Source of the DNA: Paraescarpia echinospica
Taxonomy: Eukaryota > Annelida > Polychaeta > Sabellida > Siboglinidae
Reading direction: 5' to 3'
NCBI GenBank assembly: GCA_020002185.1
Contig: CM034531.1
Coordinates: 86,715,759-86,779,758, forward strand
DNA: 64,000 bases
How positions within the stretch are numbered: the first letter of the stretch is position 1; every line of letters begins with the position of its first letter. Under the pieces are notes generated by a model. The model ran no database searches. It was not told the DNA's origin and saw nothing but the letters and a program-made list of their open reading frames with translations. The position numbers and the translations under genes were made by a program. Below, piece by piece: positions 17,205-29,012 of this stretch.

Positions 17205-18642
17205 TCCGAGGCCCAGGATAAGATATTAGCGAAGTGACTAAATTACTCGGTAACGCCAGAAAAAGTACCGACCGAGGAGTTCGTCGTAGCGGCAGAACAA
17301 GCGACATGGAACCTACCACAAGAACAAAAAGACAAACTTCGTGCAAACATCGCGGGAGTTCTGAAATCAGCAAAAGTTCCAAAACAGAACCTAACCAGAC
17401 AAGAAAGAACAGCTTTAAAAGAGCTACAGAAGGAGAAGTCCATCACCATACTCCCAGCGGACAAGGGAAAGGCCACAGTCATCATGAAACGAAAGAATAA
17501 AAAAAAAAATAAAGAAATGCTAAGTAACGAAGCGATATATGAGAAGTTAAAGAAGGATCCGACCAAGAAATATAAGGCAGAACTCATCAGAATGGTAAAT
17601 TCCTTGGAGAAGGAAGGGAAGACCACCAAAGATCAGTACTGGTACTTATATCCTACGCTAGAAAAAGTACCACGGAAGATCACAAAAAAAAATCCACAAG
17701 GAGAGGGTGCCACTCAGACCAATTGTCGACTACACACAGACAATAGCATACAGAGTATCCAGAGAATTGGCCAACATACTACAACCATTTGTTGGAAAAA
17801 CAGAACACCATATGGAAAACTCACAAGAATTGGTGAAAGAAATGACAAAGCTGAGAATGGAAGAAGGAGAATAATTTGTGTCAAATGATGTTGTGTCACT
17901 TTTCACGAAGACCCCGATCAGAGAAGCTTGCAAAATCATCAGAAAAAGACTAGAGAATGACAAGACACTAAAGAAGAGAACAAACCTAAACGTAGACGAC
18001 ATCATGGAGTTGTTGAAATTTTTCTTGGAGACGACATACTTTAGATTTGGAGGAGAAATTTACCAGCAGAAGTTTGGGGTAACCATGGGCATTCCAGTAT
18101 CCCCCATTGTTGTGAACCTATACATGAAGGACCTGGAGCAGAAAATCATAGCCATAGCACAAGTCGATTGCCAACCGAGAAACTGGAAGCAATATGTGGA
18201 CGACGTAATTTGCCTGGTACACACAGGAAAGGCAAAGAAATTACAACAACACATGGACACTGTAGACCCCACAGGTAGCATTATTTTCACGCGGGAAGAC
18301 GAAGAGAACAACAGCATGCCCTTCTTGGATGCAAAGTTCACCAAAAAGGAAGATGGAGGTGTGAAGTCCGCAGTGTACAGGAAGAAGACGCACACTGACC
18401 TATACCGGAACTTTGCGTCCCACCACCCCAAACATCAGAAGTTGGGAGTTGTCAGAACCCTTATGAATAGGTGTGAGACAATAACTTCGGAGGAGGGGGA
18501 CAAGAAAGAAGAGGTGGAACATTTGAGAGGAGCTCTAAGAGTATGTGGCTATCCGACGTGGGCCGTGAAAAAGGTGACAGAGAGCAGTAAGAAGAAAAAT
18601 ATCAACAAAAGACTAAGGACAAAAACTATCGGAGACAAGTAG
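17205..18642 (+). pseudogene. Penelope-like reverse transcriptase, frameshifted
   Basis: N-terminal part with RQERTALKELQKEK and ILPADKGKATVIMK, then the 254-residue open piece 17878-18642, which contains the RT core: SNDVVSLFT, TMGIPVSPIVVNLYM and the catalytic KQYVDDVICLV, followed by MPFLDAKFT and KKTHTDLY. These are the motifs of Penelope-like RTs, which are related to telomerase. The frame changes near 17230, the motif before LRPIVDY is partly deleted near 17680, and TAA interrupts just before SNDVVSLF. The catalytic YVDD itself is intact. Confidence 0.9.
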
Positions 18643-18649
18643 TCATCCC

Positions 18650-19158
18650 ATACATAGAGGGGTTCTCAGAGAGAGAACATCGAGTACTGAAGAAGTATGG
18701 AGTGGCAACAGCCATGCGTCCCCACACCACCCTCACGCACCTTTTGGTACACCCCAAGGACAAAGTACAGCTAGAAGAACAAGGCGAACTGGTGTACCAA
18801 ATACTGTGCAGAAATTGTGGTGTTGAGTACATTGGGGAGACAGTAAGACTACTCAAAACACGACTGGATGAATACAGAAAGGACGTAAAGAACACGAAAA
18901 ATGAGAAATACACAAGGAGTAGGAAAAAAGATTGATGTCTACCATCAATAAATCCGCCATTACAGACCATGCGACAACTGATAACCACATCATAGACTGG
19001 GAGTGAGTGAAAATTGTAGACAAGGAACCCAACAGAAGAATTCGGCATATCATGGAAGCCATCTGGATCAGGAAAACCAAAACACCCATCAACAGAGATG
19101 AGGGTAATTACGAACTGCCTCACGTGTACGATGACGTCATTCAGCGTCATCGGTACTG
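18650..19158 (+). pseudogene. GIY-YIG endonuclease remnant of the Penelope-like element
   Basis: Around 18700-18935 the frame gives LVYQILCRNCGVEYIGET followed by RLLKTRLDEYRKD: the CxxC linker, the YIGET core and the downstream Arg of the GIY-YIG nuclease of Penelope-like elements. The residue after YIGET is Val where Gly is usual. A stop splits the domain after RSRKKD, and the continuation (SAITDH, DNHIIDW) is in the next frame. In active copies this domain cuts target DNA for priming. Confidence 0.85.
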
Positions 19159-19195
19159 ATGAAGTCGACGTGATACGTTGACGAAAGCGTCTACC
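19152..19195 (+). ncRNA. Hammerhead-ribozyme-like motif of the Penelope-like element
   Basis: Stem I GGTA (19152-19155) pairs with TACC (19192-19195). The conserved CTGATGA follows, then a 7-bp stem II (GTCGACG / CGTTGAC with one G-T pair and loop TGATA), then GAAA and a minimal stem III reading AAGCGTC, with predicted cleavage after the C at 19191. Very short stem III is known for hammerheads of Penelope-like elements. The core nucleotides are all present; activity is not shown. Confidence 0.75.
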
Positions 19196-19599
19196 AGATA
19201 AATTAAACACCTTGGATATGAAAAATGAAAGTTTCTGATTAATAATTGGGTGTGTCAACAAATTTTGTGTACTCAATAAACACATTTGAGAAAATCACAA
19301 TTTTAAGTTAGATTATCCTATATAATTATGAATAAATTAAATGTTCAACACCAAATGAGACAGACAATACATGTACAAATCACAAAAATATTTGGTTTTA
19401 TGCAACAGTTTGTACAAGATTAATTAATTAATAAAAATATTTTGACACACTTGAGTTTGTGACATTCAAATAACCTTCAAAATCGAGGGTGGCATCCACA
19501 TACACCTATTTTCTGATCCATTGTCTGATGGATCTAGCAAGATTTCCTGCCATTAAAAAATTATGTTAAAAGTATAACTTGGCTAACCTACTTTCTGGG

Positions 19600-20260
19600 A
19601 AAAGGCAAAATGTCGAAAATTCGTCGTTTGATGGTGACCTTGTTTAACCTTCACTCCACACCTCCTGTACCACTTGATAGCTCCCAGTCGTATCCATTTT
19701 TATGGGGATACACTTGGCTTTCCAACGGTATACGACATTGCTATATATAGATAGGTCACGCACATATACGCAACCATTGATATTGTATGACGTTTGCGGG
19801 ATGACACAATTTCGAACATTTATCCTTGACGGTGACTGTGTTTAATCGTCACTCCACACGTACTCCTTCAACAGACAGCTCCACGTCATATCCAATTGTG
19901 ACGGGAAGAAACGCTTCCTTTCACAAAGTATATGACTCGTACATATAATGAAGTAATTACAGGGTCATTATAACTTTATTACTTTCGCAGTATTGCAAAA
20001 AATCGAATGTTCATCATTTCACGGTGACCGTGTTTGACCTTAGCTCCACTCGTTCCATATCAGGTATATATGCTTACCAAAAATATGACTGGGCCATCTT
20101 GTTATTAAAGTAAAGTAGATATGCGACCATTGTAATGTTAAGACGATTGCAGAAGCGCACAATTTCGAAAATTCATAATTTGACTTTGACCTTTTTTGAC
20201 CTAGGATTCACGTTTACTGCACCAGTTGGCAGCTCTACGACAGGCCTCCATGTGACGGGG
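19600..20260. repeat. Diverged tandem repeat, four units of about 160-200 bp
   Basis: Each unit has a TCGAA-ATTC block, then a GGTGACCxTGTTTxACCTT-like block and CTCCAC; starts lie near 19608, 19805, 19995 and 20157. Between the blocks are GATAGCTCC/ACAGCTCC-type words and (C)GCAACCATTG words. Units are strongly diverged from each other. No coding content. Confidence 0.6.
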
Positions 20261-20289
20261 AGATGAAAATCTCATGTAAGAAAACCCAT

Positions 20290-20620
20290 CCAGCTTCGAT
20301 CATCTAGTTCTGATCTACTTTTTGTTCTTAGAGTCAACGCTAACATCTGTTGCTGCACCAGCTCTTTGAAATATGCTCCCTCTTAGTGTTAGATCAGTTG
20401 AATATATTACACAATTCCGTCGTCATTGAAATACCTATCTTTACAACCTTGCTTATACACCGTAGTTCCCTAGCGCTTCACCCATCTGTTGAAAACTGGA
20501 ATATTGCTTATGGATTTTGAGATTGACCAATCCTGTTGTCTTAATGCGCCTATGAGCTTGGTTTCCAATTATGTAGGCGCAATAGAAGTTATCTTATTAT
20601 TAGGAATATTATTATTTTAG
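20290..20620 (+). pseudogene. L2-like LINE reverse transcriptase C-terminus, remnant
   Basis: One frame reads LRSSSSDLLFVLRVN near 20298 and, after a shift, AAPAL-stop-NMLPLSVRS and ITQFRRH-stop-NTYLYNLAY near 20360-20455, the standard end of L2/CR1-like ORF2 proteins. The stop after AAPAL sits where Trp is usual. The first block also occurs at 28160-28215 on the other strand. Confidence 0.7.
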
Positions 20621-20629
20621 GAATTGCCG

Positions 20630-22390
20630 CTTGCCTACAAGTTCTCAATACCGAAATAGTTCCATCTGCGCGTTGGTTGGCCGTTTTCCCTCGTTATTTG
20701 GAATGCATGCTGCTGGGCCTGGCTGGAGGCCTGCCACGGTATGGCCCGTGCAACGGTGTAGGGGGGGGGGGTCAATAAAGAAGAAGGCCGACAACCTGGT
20801 TAAGGGTGGCCACATCATGAAGAATTGTGCAAAGTTCTGGGTAGCCCTGCATAGGGTTGATACACAATTCGATATCTTAGACGTTCTGGAAGAAGAAGTA
20901 GCCAGATGCCAAAAACAAGTGGATTCGTGGAGCCCGAATGCAGTCAATGGCTTAATGGAGGCGCACGCCGTTGGCCCAGTGGGCAATAACCTTATGATGA
21001 GAGGCACCTCATGCTATCATAAATAAAAAAATAAAATAAAATCAGATCAAATCAAATCAAATTTATTTACACACCTCATATATCTACAAAGCAGACTCAG
21101 GGGTGTTTTCAAACTAAAACATGACAACTGTTGCTGTGGCGGAGAGTTTCACCCATATTGTGAGGCATGCAGAATTATCCCTGTCACCATCATCTGGGAT
21201 CAGTCAGAGGTGGACCCACGTACAACAAACTCCAACAATGGCGGTCGTTACAATTTTAGAAAATAGACAGATAACCAGATGGTGCCAGTTATCGAAGAGG
21301 CACATAACTTGAAGGCGATGTTTACCGAGGAGGTGACTGGGTACTGGCTTACTTACGTTTCACGGCCAGAAATGACTGTAACAGTTACCACTTTAGTAGA
21401 ATAGTGCTGTTTGTTCTCCTGATAACCGCGCGTAGCACGATGACTACATCTAGTTAGTTTATTTTGTTAAGCGTAGACCATCACGTGATCTCCGCCTGTT
21501 ACTGAGTTATTAAAGAATATAACAGATGTGTCTGATGTCACATGTTCTATTGTAACAGTGGGTGTCCTAAGTAACTTTTTTGTATTACTCGATGCCCAAC
21601 AGATCGTGACGGAGTCCGTTAGCTGAAAAATAGAGTGTTTCATCCTCCTAAAACACAATACTTAGTTGTCTAAGACATACCTCTTATTATTAATACGATT
21701 TTTTGCGTAGAGCAGGGCTGCATTTTCACCCAAGTGAAATGATTGGAAACTAATGCATATCGCTGTCACCGAGGAACACTCAAATGCCAAGCAACATTAG
21801 ATATGTGCCACTTAAGACCATTACTTTCTATTTGAGAAATATTAATGAAAATTCCATTCTGCGATACCGAGCGTATACTTTTTAAATATCCCCAAAAATA
21901 CTACACAAGATAGTATCCGCACAAACCTATGCTCCATTGAAAAGGCAATTGTTTATTTTATACTTGAACTTACGGTGATATTACACAAGCAGTTTCCCGT
22001 AGAATGACAAGTAGTTATATGACATCTTTTCTCTTCTAAACGGGAGATAGAAAAGTACCCTAATTCTTAAATTGCATGAATTATTTTTAAATTGCCATTG
22101 GTATCTATTCTGAACCATAAACATAAACCTGTTACGTGCTCACAAAATAATATCGAAATACATTGCAGAAATTTGAAATAGCATAATAATAATTGTTATT
22201 ATTATTATGTATGTTAAATGTATGATGTGCATGTATACGCTCGGTATCGAACAACACGGTGATCCCAAAGAGTGCGTTTTCGTAAATAAGCCACCCAAAT
22301 TTAGTTCACGATTACTCCGACATGTTGTTTATTAGTGACCAAAAGGAAAACGTAATGTATTGAATTTTAAATTGACCCCAAAAAACAACC
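20630..22390. other. No gene recognised
   Basis: An open plus-strand frame at 20631-21026 has no recognisable domain and includes a G-homopolymer (20761-20770). At about 21030-21065 short ATCAA and ATAAA repeats suggest the tail of an unidentified element. The rest has nothing I can name. Confidence 0.4.
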
Positions 22391-22404
22391 TATGGACGTG
22401 ACAA

Positions 22405-22522
22405 CTGACCATATACGTACATACAGACATACATACATTCATTCATACATACATACATACATACATACATACATGCATGCATGCATGCATACATACATAC
22501 ATACATACATACATACATACAT

Positions 22523-22574
<52 letters not shown>

Positions 22575-22628
22575 ACATACACACATACATACATACATAC
22601 ATACATACACACACACATACACACATAC
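22405..22628. repeat. (ACAT)n / (AC)n microsatellite
   Basis: Long ACAT tetranucleotide run with an AC block at 22538-22570, directly abutting the 5' edge of the LINE fragment that follows. Confidence 0.97.
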
Positions 22629-22629
22629 G

Positions 22630-24394
22630 TGCAATTCAGTAACTCTAAAACATTATATCTGGCCAGTTACTGTCGACCACCAGGCAACAAAACTCAGTCA
22701 TTAGATGCTTTAATATCACCAGTAGCCAAGACTATCAATAAAAACCGACGCCAGCGCCCAAACTATATAATTGGAGGGGACTTCAATCTACCAGATATGA
22801 ACTGGACCGACTGCCTGACAACAAATAGTAACACTAAAGCAATGCACGAAAAATCCGTTGACTTCTTTCTTGATAATTCACTTTCACAATTAGTTACCAG
22901 CATCACAAGACCTGTCTCAAATAGCATCCTGAACCTTCTAGTTACATCAAATCCTAATCTCTTTGACAACATACATGTGCTTCCAGGCATTTCTGACCAC
23001 TGCATTGTAATGTTTGATATCAACATGAAACCTAAGTTATTACAAAAGAAACCTAAAAGAAAGATATATCTGTATGACAGAATTGACCCCCACTGCAAAC
23101 CAAAGTGCATGATTTCGTCAACAACTTCTTAGCCTCAAGCCTTGAAGAACATTCAGTCGACACAAACTGGGAAACAATTAGCAGTGAACTTGACAAGACT
23201 GTGGATGACAATGTTCCATCAAAATTCACTAAAGGAAAATGAAATCTGCCTTGGGTAACATCTGAAATTAAGCATAAGATGAGAAAACGTGACAAATTGT
23301 TCTCAAAAGCCCATAAAACAAACCCTCCATCAGATTGGAAACCCTATCGTGAATATTGCAACTATGTTACCAAATGTATCCGCTCCGCACACCACGATTA
23401 TGTCAACAAAATAATTGGAAAGAATATGACTGAAAATCCAAAATTATTTTGGTCCTACGTAAAACTCACTCGCACAGAAAACCTAGGAATCCCAACACTT
23501 AAAACTGCTGATAAAATGTACAGCACAGATCACGATAAGGCGGAGGCATTGAACATGCACTTCTAAAGCGTATTCAATAAGCAGACACATACACAAATGC
23601 ACAGTAAAGGTCCATCTCCATATGCCTCCATTCCTCATTTACACACCACAATTGCTGGCATAGCCAAACAAATATCTAACTTAAGAACATCAAAAGCATG
23701 TGGTACTGGCCAAATGTCACCTCGTTTCCTTACGATTGTCGAAGATGAGGTAGATCCAGCTCTAAGATGCTTACTCCAACAATCTGACCAAGCGACAGTT
23801 CCAAAACAGTGACGCCAACACTGGTTCAAAAATCCATAAGTGCGGTCCAAAATCAGGCGTCTCCAACTACTGACCCTTATCTTTGACCGGCTTGTGTTAT
23901 AATATTATGAAACACATAATCCTAAGTCATGTCGCCAAACATATCAACACTCATAACATCCTCATTAATGAACAACATGGATTCAGGAACTGCCTCTCTA
24001 CTGTAACACAATTCATAGACTCAACTAATGACCGGGCTGAAACTCTAAATCAAAAAGGTAAGACAGACGTAATATTACTTGATTTCAGTAAAGCGTTTGA
24101 TAATGTCGCTCATCACCACCTATCAAATAAATTAAACTACTACGGCATCAGAAACAACACTCTTGGCTGGATCAATAGCTTCTTATCCCATCGTAAGCAA
24201 GCTATTTCAGTCAATGGCACGCATTCTTCCTTGGCTAATGTCACTTCCGGAGTCCCTCAGAGATCTGTCCTGGGGCCGGTCCTATTCCTTCTATATATAA
24301 ACGACATCAAGGAACAAATACATTCAACACTTAAACTCTTTGTAGACGACAGTATGCTATACATGGAAATAAAGAACACACAAGATCAGCTATG
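22630..24394 (+). mobile_element. Non-LTR LINE fragment, truncated at both ends
   Basis: Carries the second half of an APE endonuclease and the first two thirds of a reverse transcriptase. The family differs from the CR1 copies in this window; it resembles jockey/CR1-group elements but is not assigned further. It ends abruptly at 24394, right after the RT active site, with no 3' UTR or tail. Confidence 0.85.
22640..24394 (+). pseudogene. Endonuclease-reverse transcriptase pieces of the LINE fragment
   Basis: Pieces in changing frames: 22640-23132 (LYLASYCRPPG, then IIGGDFNLPDMNW and GISDHCIVMFD, the endonuclease active-site loops), 23279-23566, 23567-23812 and 23883-24395. The last contains ILLDFSKAFDNVAH, TSGVPQRSVLGPVLF and FVDDSMLYME. 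The usual GVPQGS motif has Arg for Gly, and several stops interrupt the frame. Nonfunctional. Confidence 0.88.
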
Positions 24395-24697
24395 AAGTCA
24401 TCGTCGATAAATATAACTTGTTCTGCGTTTTTGATGATCTTTCACATATGGGGGTGAACAGTAGCAGGATCATCAGTGATATCGCTTTATGTGACATCGG
24501 TGGTGGTTATGTCATAAGTGGCGGCTATGTTGTCAGTTGTGGCTGTGTCAGCAGTGAAGCTGCGCCAGCAGTAACAGTATGAACCAGGAACATTATGATG
24601 AGTCCTAATCGGACATATAGGCTGGAATGTATTTGGCGTGGCAAAACCCAGACAAGCAAGATATGTTTCGCATGTACATTTGGCCTCAAGTTGGGAC
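24395..24697. other. No gene recognised; weak 18-bp periodicity
   Basis: Between about 24500 and 24570 words such as GGCTATGTTGTCAGT and GGCTGTGTCAGCAGT recur about every 18 bases, too diverged to call a clean repeat. Confidence 0.3.
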
Positions 24698-24722
24698 CAT
24701 AGCAAGATTTAACAAGATTTAA
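24698..24722 (-). mobile_element. Candidate tail-only CR1 insertion
   Basis: GCAAGATTTAACAAGATTTA followed by AC is the same 10-bp tail repeat that ends the CR1 copies at 39093, 45243 and 55604, but no CR1 body follows. Either an extreme 5' truncation or chance. Confidence 0.4.
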
Positions 24723-27079
24723 CTAGCGTGAGCGTGAGCGGTCATGAGACTGTTGAAGTGTGGTGGTGTTCCATGAACTGATGATATCACAGTTCGCTTT
24801 GACTGAGATGGAGAATGCTTGGACAACCGCTACATTGATCTCCTTTGTAACGAAGCGGTTGTAGAAGGTTTTTTGTTCCACAATACAACTCGTTTCTTCA
24901 CCGCAGTTTCCGCTATCTCTTTACAGCACGGAACACCTCAGTTTCCTCTAACTCTTTATAGCACGGCACACACATTCGCACGGCCTTTTCCATCGCCTGC
25001 CTCCAACCATTGCCTTAAATGTTCACCAACTTTCACACGCCATCAGTACAATTTATGGTGATATGCATTAATGAGAAGGTTAGTACATTATGTTTTATGA
25101 AAAACGTATATTAATGGTTAATATATGTCCGACAAAAAAATCATAATAACTAAACTCACTATTGTGTTAAATGTAAAGACACAATGGTGTGATACCTTGC
25201 TATGTTGTTTTTGTGAAAACTATGTTTCCAAAGCAGAGTATTGTGTTATCCTCATTATACCATTATTCTTAAGTGCGTAAACTATGTTAACAAATACCTA
25301 CAGGAAGAATAATATGAAAGACCGGTGATACAACACAAAACACATATATAACGTTACCACGCGAAACGTATAGTTAAGATTGGCTTATTCTTCGCAACAT
25401 AACAGGGGCATGCACTAAGTTATTCATCAATCAAGCGTTCTCATTTAACATCAATTTACACAATCAATTATACGCAACATTGTCACATTCATTATCATGC
25501 GATATCTACAGCACACCCTGGTAATAATTTCTCAAAATTGTTTCGTGAATAATGTCTCTAAAAATACTAAACCTATATTTAAATCCCAGTGTTGTCACTG
25601 TTATAATGGCCTTGCATACATGTGTCGACCTGAAGCTCAGAATGTTACTGTTACGTGACATTAGTGTGTTATTTCATGTTGAAACAAACTGCGTTTCGCG
25701 TGGTATTGTTTTCAGTGGTATCGATCAGCAAGTTAAATCGGTGTATCTTATCCAGATTTGTAATGGGGAGCATTTCGTTTTGATCACGTGTAAACTAACC
25801 TAAATCCAATATGTATATCAAATATATATTACAATTGTAAATATATGACTGAGTTATTTGCCATGAAAGGCTTTCGCGGTATCGCATTTTATGACCATTT
25901 TCAAGTTTTGTGTTTTTTTCGGAGAAAAATAATCTCTCAAAAATTTGACTGGGATTAGACATAAATTATTCATGGATACATATGTAGTATATTTTAAAGC
26001 TACCATAAATATTTAACAGTGGAACAATGTATATTTCTATTTCCGTTTAATGCACACGAAAGTTGCGTTTTGAGTGGTATCGATGAAATAGTATTTGCAC
26101 GAACATAATTCTCCAAAATTAGTCATTCACGATATACCGCAACCATTTTTTTTACATATTGTTTGCCCACATTTATTATGCATAACATTAGGTGTGCGTA
26201 TCCTTTGAAGTATGTTTGAATGGCGGGACATTTAATGAAATAAAACAAATGTGTCCAGGATAATTTACCACATAACTTATTTTAATACCAAAAAGTTAAA
26301 CAAAAGCAATTCATAAACAATCGTAAAACTAGTGTATACGTGTGCTTAATTCGCATACACAATCAACTTTCGTTAGGAATAGGTGCTACACGGATCCTTA
26401 AATAATTTTTGCACCATTGTGGCCGGTTTGATCGCGTAAAACATTAACTATCGAGTGTCTTCTTCCGTGTTATAATTCTGCCCTAGTAGCCGCAAAGAAA
26501 GAGGAGAAATGTGATCCAAATAATCAATTAATATTACATGACATTTTGATCACTTGTCAGTTAGCTCAAGTGGATATGATTCTTTGCCTATCGAAGTTCA
26601 CCTCTGAATGAGATATCAATCAGATCGTTAGTCGACTCGAGGCGTACGTGTTTGCCTAGCTTCGTGCTTACTCGACTGATTGTCCCGGCCTTTCGTATAC
26701 CGCGTATAACCCACCAGGACAGGCATAACAATATAAACAAGGTTTGTATTAACATAGATAATAACGTTGAGCGCCGATGAACAAGGTAGCAGTGATGGTG
26801 GCCGATTTAGAGAAGACTTATGCTAAGCAAAAATGGACACATTTACCATTATTGCAGTCATCAGCGGCGTTCAACGTTATGCTAATCGTATAACATTTTG
26901 TTAAACGTCCTTCGGTGATGTCAGTGTATGAAATTTGGTATCTAACATGTTTTCCGTCACATTTAAATATATACGTGGCCAATTCCCGTGAACGTGTTTG
27001 TTTCAATTGACATATAGTATAATAATCGTTGACCCTCATGCTGTATCCCCATTCGGTACTACTACAAATCGAAGGCGAA
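24723..27079. other. About 2.4 kb without recognised feature
   Basis: AT-rich, no domain-bearing frame, no long tandem repeat. A short internal repetition (CTCTTTACAGCACGGAACAC and CTCTTTATAGCACGGCACAC) lies at 24917-24970. Confidence 0.4.
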
Positions 27080-27760
27080 ACATTTATTGAGCTTTAAATA
27101 ATGGTGAACTATGTCGGCCCTGTGTAATAAAGCTCTAAATATGATCTCTTCCACGACTTGTCATCTAGATATGGATACGTTGCTTTGACGTCATGCAACA
27201 TCGAGTTGGTGTGTTGATACGATCACGCTATACCACCCAGTTTGCGTAATTCACACATGGATATTATACACGCGTAACAATCGGTTTCCAATGCATTCTG
27301 ATACGACCGTGTTAATCCACTTGTTGTGTCTTTCCGTTAGATGGCGAAGTTATTTCCCCCACAAATATAGGTACGTAATGTTAGTTAAACATCAGAAAGA
27401 ACATGTCGAGTGCTTGGCTAATACTGAGTTTGAAATAACAGTAAAGATATGTCGTTCCGTTGTCTTGAATCGGTAAATTAGATCATCTTCTACTATCTAT
27501 TCTCCTGGTCACTGATACACACGTGTGACATAGATCCATTGACACGTCGACTTCACGCGAAGTTAACTTGCTGTTTTATGATAGGATCATACAAAACCAT
27601 CCGTTGTGCATAAGTACACATGGTTATTGCAGACGATGTAATACAACTATGGCTACGAAGACTGAGATGAATGTGCAGGTGTATTGGCCTATTTAGTTGT
27701 TTGAAGGATTTGTTTGGATATCAGGCATTGGCGTAAGCATATTTACACACGCCGGCAAAA
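27080..27760 (+). repeat. Two diverged tandem units of a ~340-bp repeat
   Basis: Unit markers are GATC(A)TCTTCCAC near 27143 and GATCATCTTCTAC near 27482, followed by a TTTGCGTAATTCACACATGG or TTGTGCATAAGTACACATGG block. A third copy lies at 36240-36730. Family unknown. Confidence 0.6.
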
Positions 27761-27830
27761 TATGTGACATTTGTTTGTATTGCGTATGGACAACTGTCAT
27801 ACTGTTTCACATTGCTAACTGTAACTGGTA

Positions 27831-27958
27831 AGTGTGTGTGTGTGTGCGCGCGCGCGCGCGCGTGTGTACGTAGGTGCGTGCAAACGTGTTAACGTGTGTG
27901 TGTGTATGTATGTGCGTGCTGACGTTCACGTCAGTCCGTGCGTGCGTGCGTGCGTGCA
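27831..27958. repeat. (GT)n/(GC)n/(GTGC)n microsatellite
   Basis: GTGTGT, then GCGCGCGC, then CGTGCGTG words ending near 27958. Confidence 0.95.
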
Positions 27959-28159
27959 TATTTACAATAATAATAATAAGGTAATTTGTTTTGCGCCTAA
28001 ATCCTCGGAAACCAAGCTCAGAGGCGCATCAATACAAAAGGGTTAGTCAATATCAGTATCGATAAGCCATATTAAAGTCGTCAACAGATGGATCGATACG
28101 CCAGGGAGCTAAGGTGGATACGCAAGGTTATAAATGTAAGTTGTTAAATGACGGCGAAA

Positions 28160-28215
28160 TATATAGAAACAAAAAGTAAATCAGAACTAGATGATCGAAG
28201 CCTGATAGGCTTTTT
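28160..28215 (-). mobile_element. L2-like LINE fragment
   Basis: On the minus strand CTTCGATCATCTAGTTCTGA and following bases translate as LRSSSSDLLFV, the same segment as in the remnant at 20290-20620. Only about 50 bp are recognisable. Confidence 0.65.
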
Positions 28216-28837
28216 TTTTACAAGAGTAAGCAATTCTGTACACGTTATAACCTACTGATATCCTTAAGGGCAATATTGTGAAAAATGAAATCTGTTTTAT
28301 TAGCCTTTAACTTTAATCTACTCTCAGTTATCCAAACGAAAATGTCATTAAGACAATTTCTGAGCTAATCTAAGGAGCAATTAGTATTAGGCGTAGATAA
28401 ACAAATGTATTTCCGTGCGTTTGTGCATTCATGCGTGTGTGCGTGCGTGCATGAGCTTGTACTCCTGCTCGCGTGTGTGTCGTTTGTGTGTGAAATCAAA
28501 TATTTAGTAATGATCAGGATATTCAACAACGCCAACAATACGTTCAATTTTATTGCAATGGCACGTAAATTGTATTGTAAATGGCACGACTACATCGCAG
28601 TTGAACACCGTCTGCGGTGACTATTTTCTCCTTGTGTTTGTTGTACACCAATCGTCGCAAAGCTGTCCGTTTTACCATCTGTAGAAGCAGATCTGAAACA
28701 AAGAGAAAGATATTAATGATAAAGTTAAGTTAATAAATTTTACAAGACATCATGGTAATCTGTTTGTGTGTGTGTTAACGCCGTCGCTCTTCCGCCCGAA
28801 ATGCTGCATGACGCACTGTCAGAAGCCATAATGACCA
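28216..28837. other. No gene recognised; short GTGC-rich patch
   Basis: 28400-28490 has a diffuse TGCGTG-rich patch; nothing else identifiable. Confidence 0.4.
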
Positions 28838-29012
28838 AGTTCAACCCGTATTGTGGCCGGGTTCAAAGAGTATTGTGTACGAGTTGAACCCATTATTGCG
28901 GACGAGTTCAACCCGCATGTGGCCGAGTTCATCCTGTATTGTGGATGAGTTCATCCTGTATGGTGGCCGAGTTCATCCTGTATTGTGGCCGAGTTTAACC
29001 CGTATTGTGGCA
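28838..29012. repeat. Degenerate 22-23 bp tandem repeat, about 8 units
   Basis: Units approximate GAGTTCATCCTGTATTGTGG CC, with AACCCG replacing ATCCTG in the outer units. Confidence 0.85.

Larger units (their letters stand above)
17106..19243 (+). mobile_element. Penelope-like retroelement with terminal inverted segment
   Basis: A Penelope-type reverse transcriptase region (17205-18642) is followed by a GIY-YIG endonuclease remnant (18700-19140) and a hammerhead-like motif (19152-19195). The 3' terminal sequence, ACCAG(A/G)TAAATT through GATATGAAAAATGAAAG, is present in inverse orientation at the 5' side (17106-17177), a common arrangement in Penelope-like elements. Several frameshifts and stops make the copy inactive. 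Confidence 0.85.

Noticed and set aside
17243..17629. Minus-strand ORFs across the Penelope-like element
   Set aside because: Antisense shadows of the reverse transcriptase frame.
20631..21026. 131-codon ORF as a gene
   Set aside because: No domain, includes a G10 homopolymer, no splice or promoter context and no similarity I recognise.
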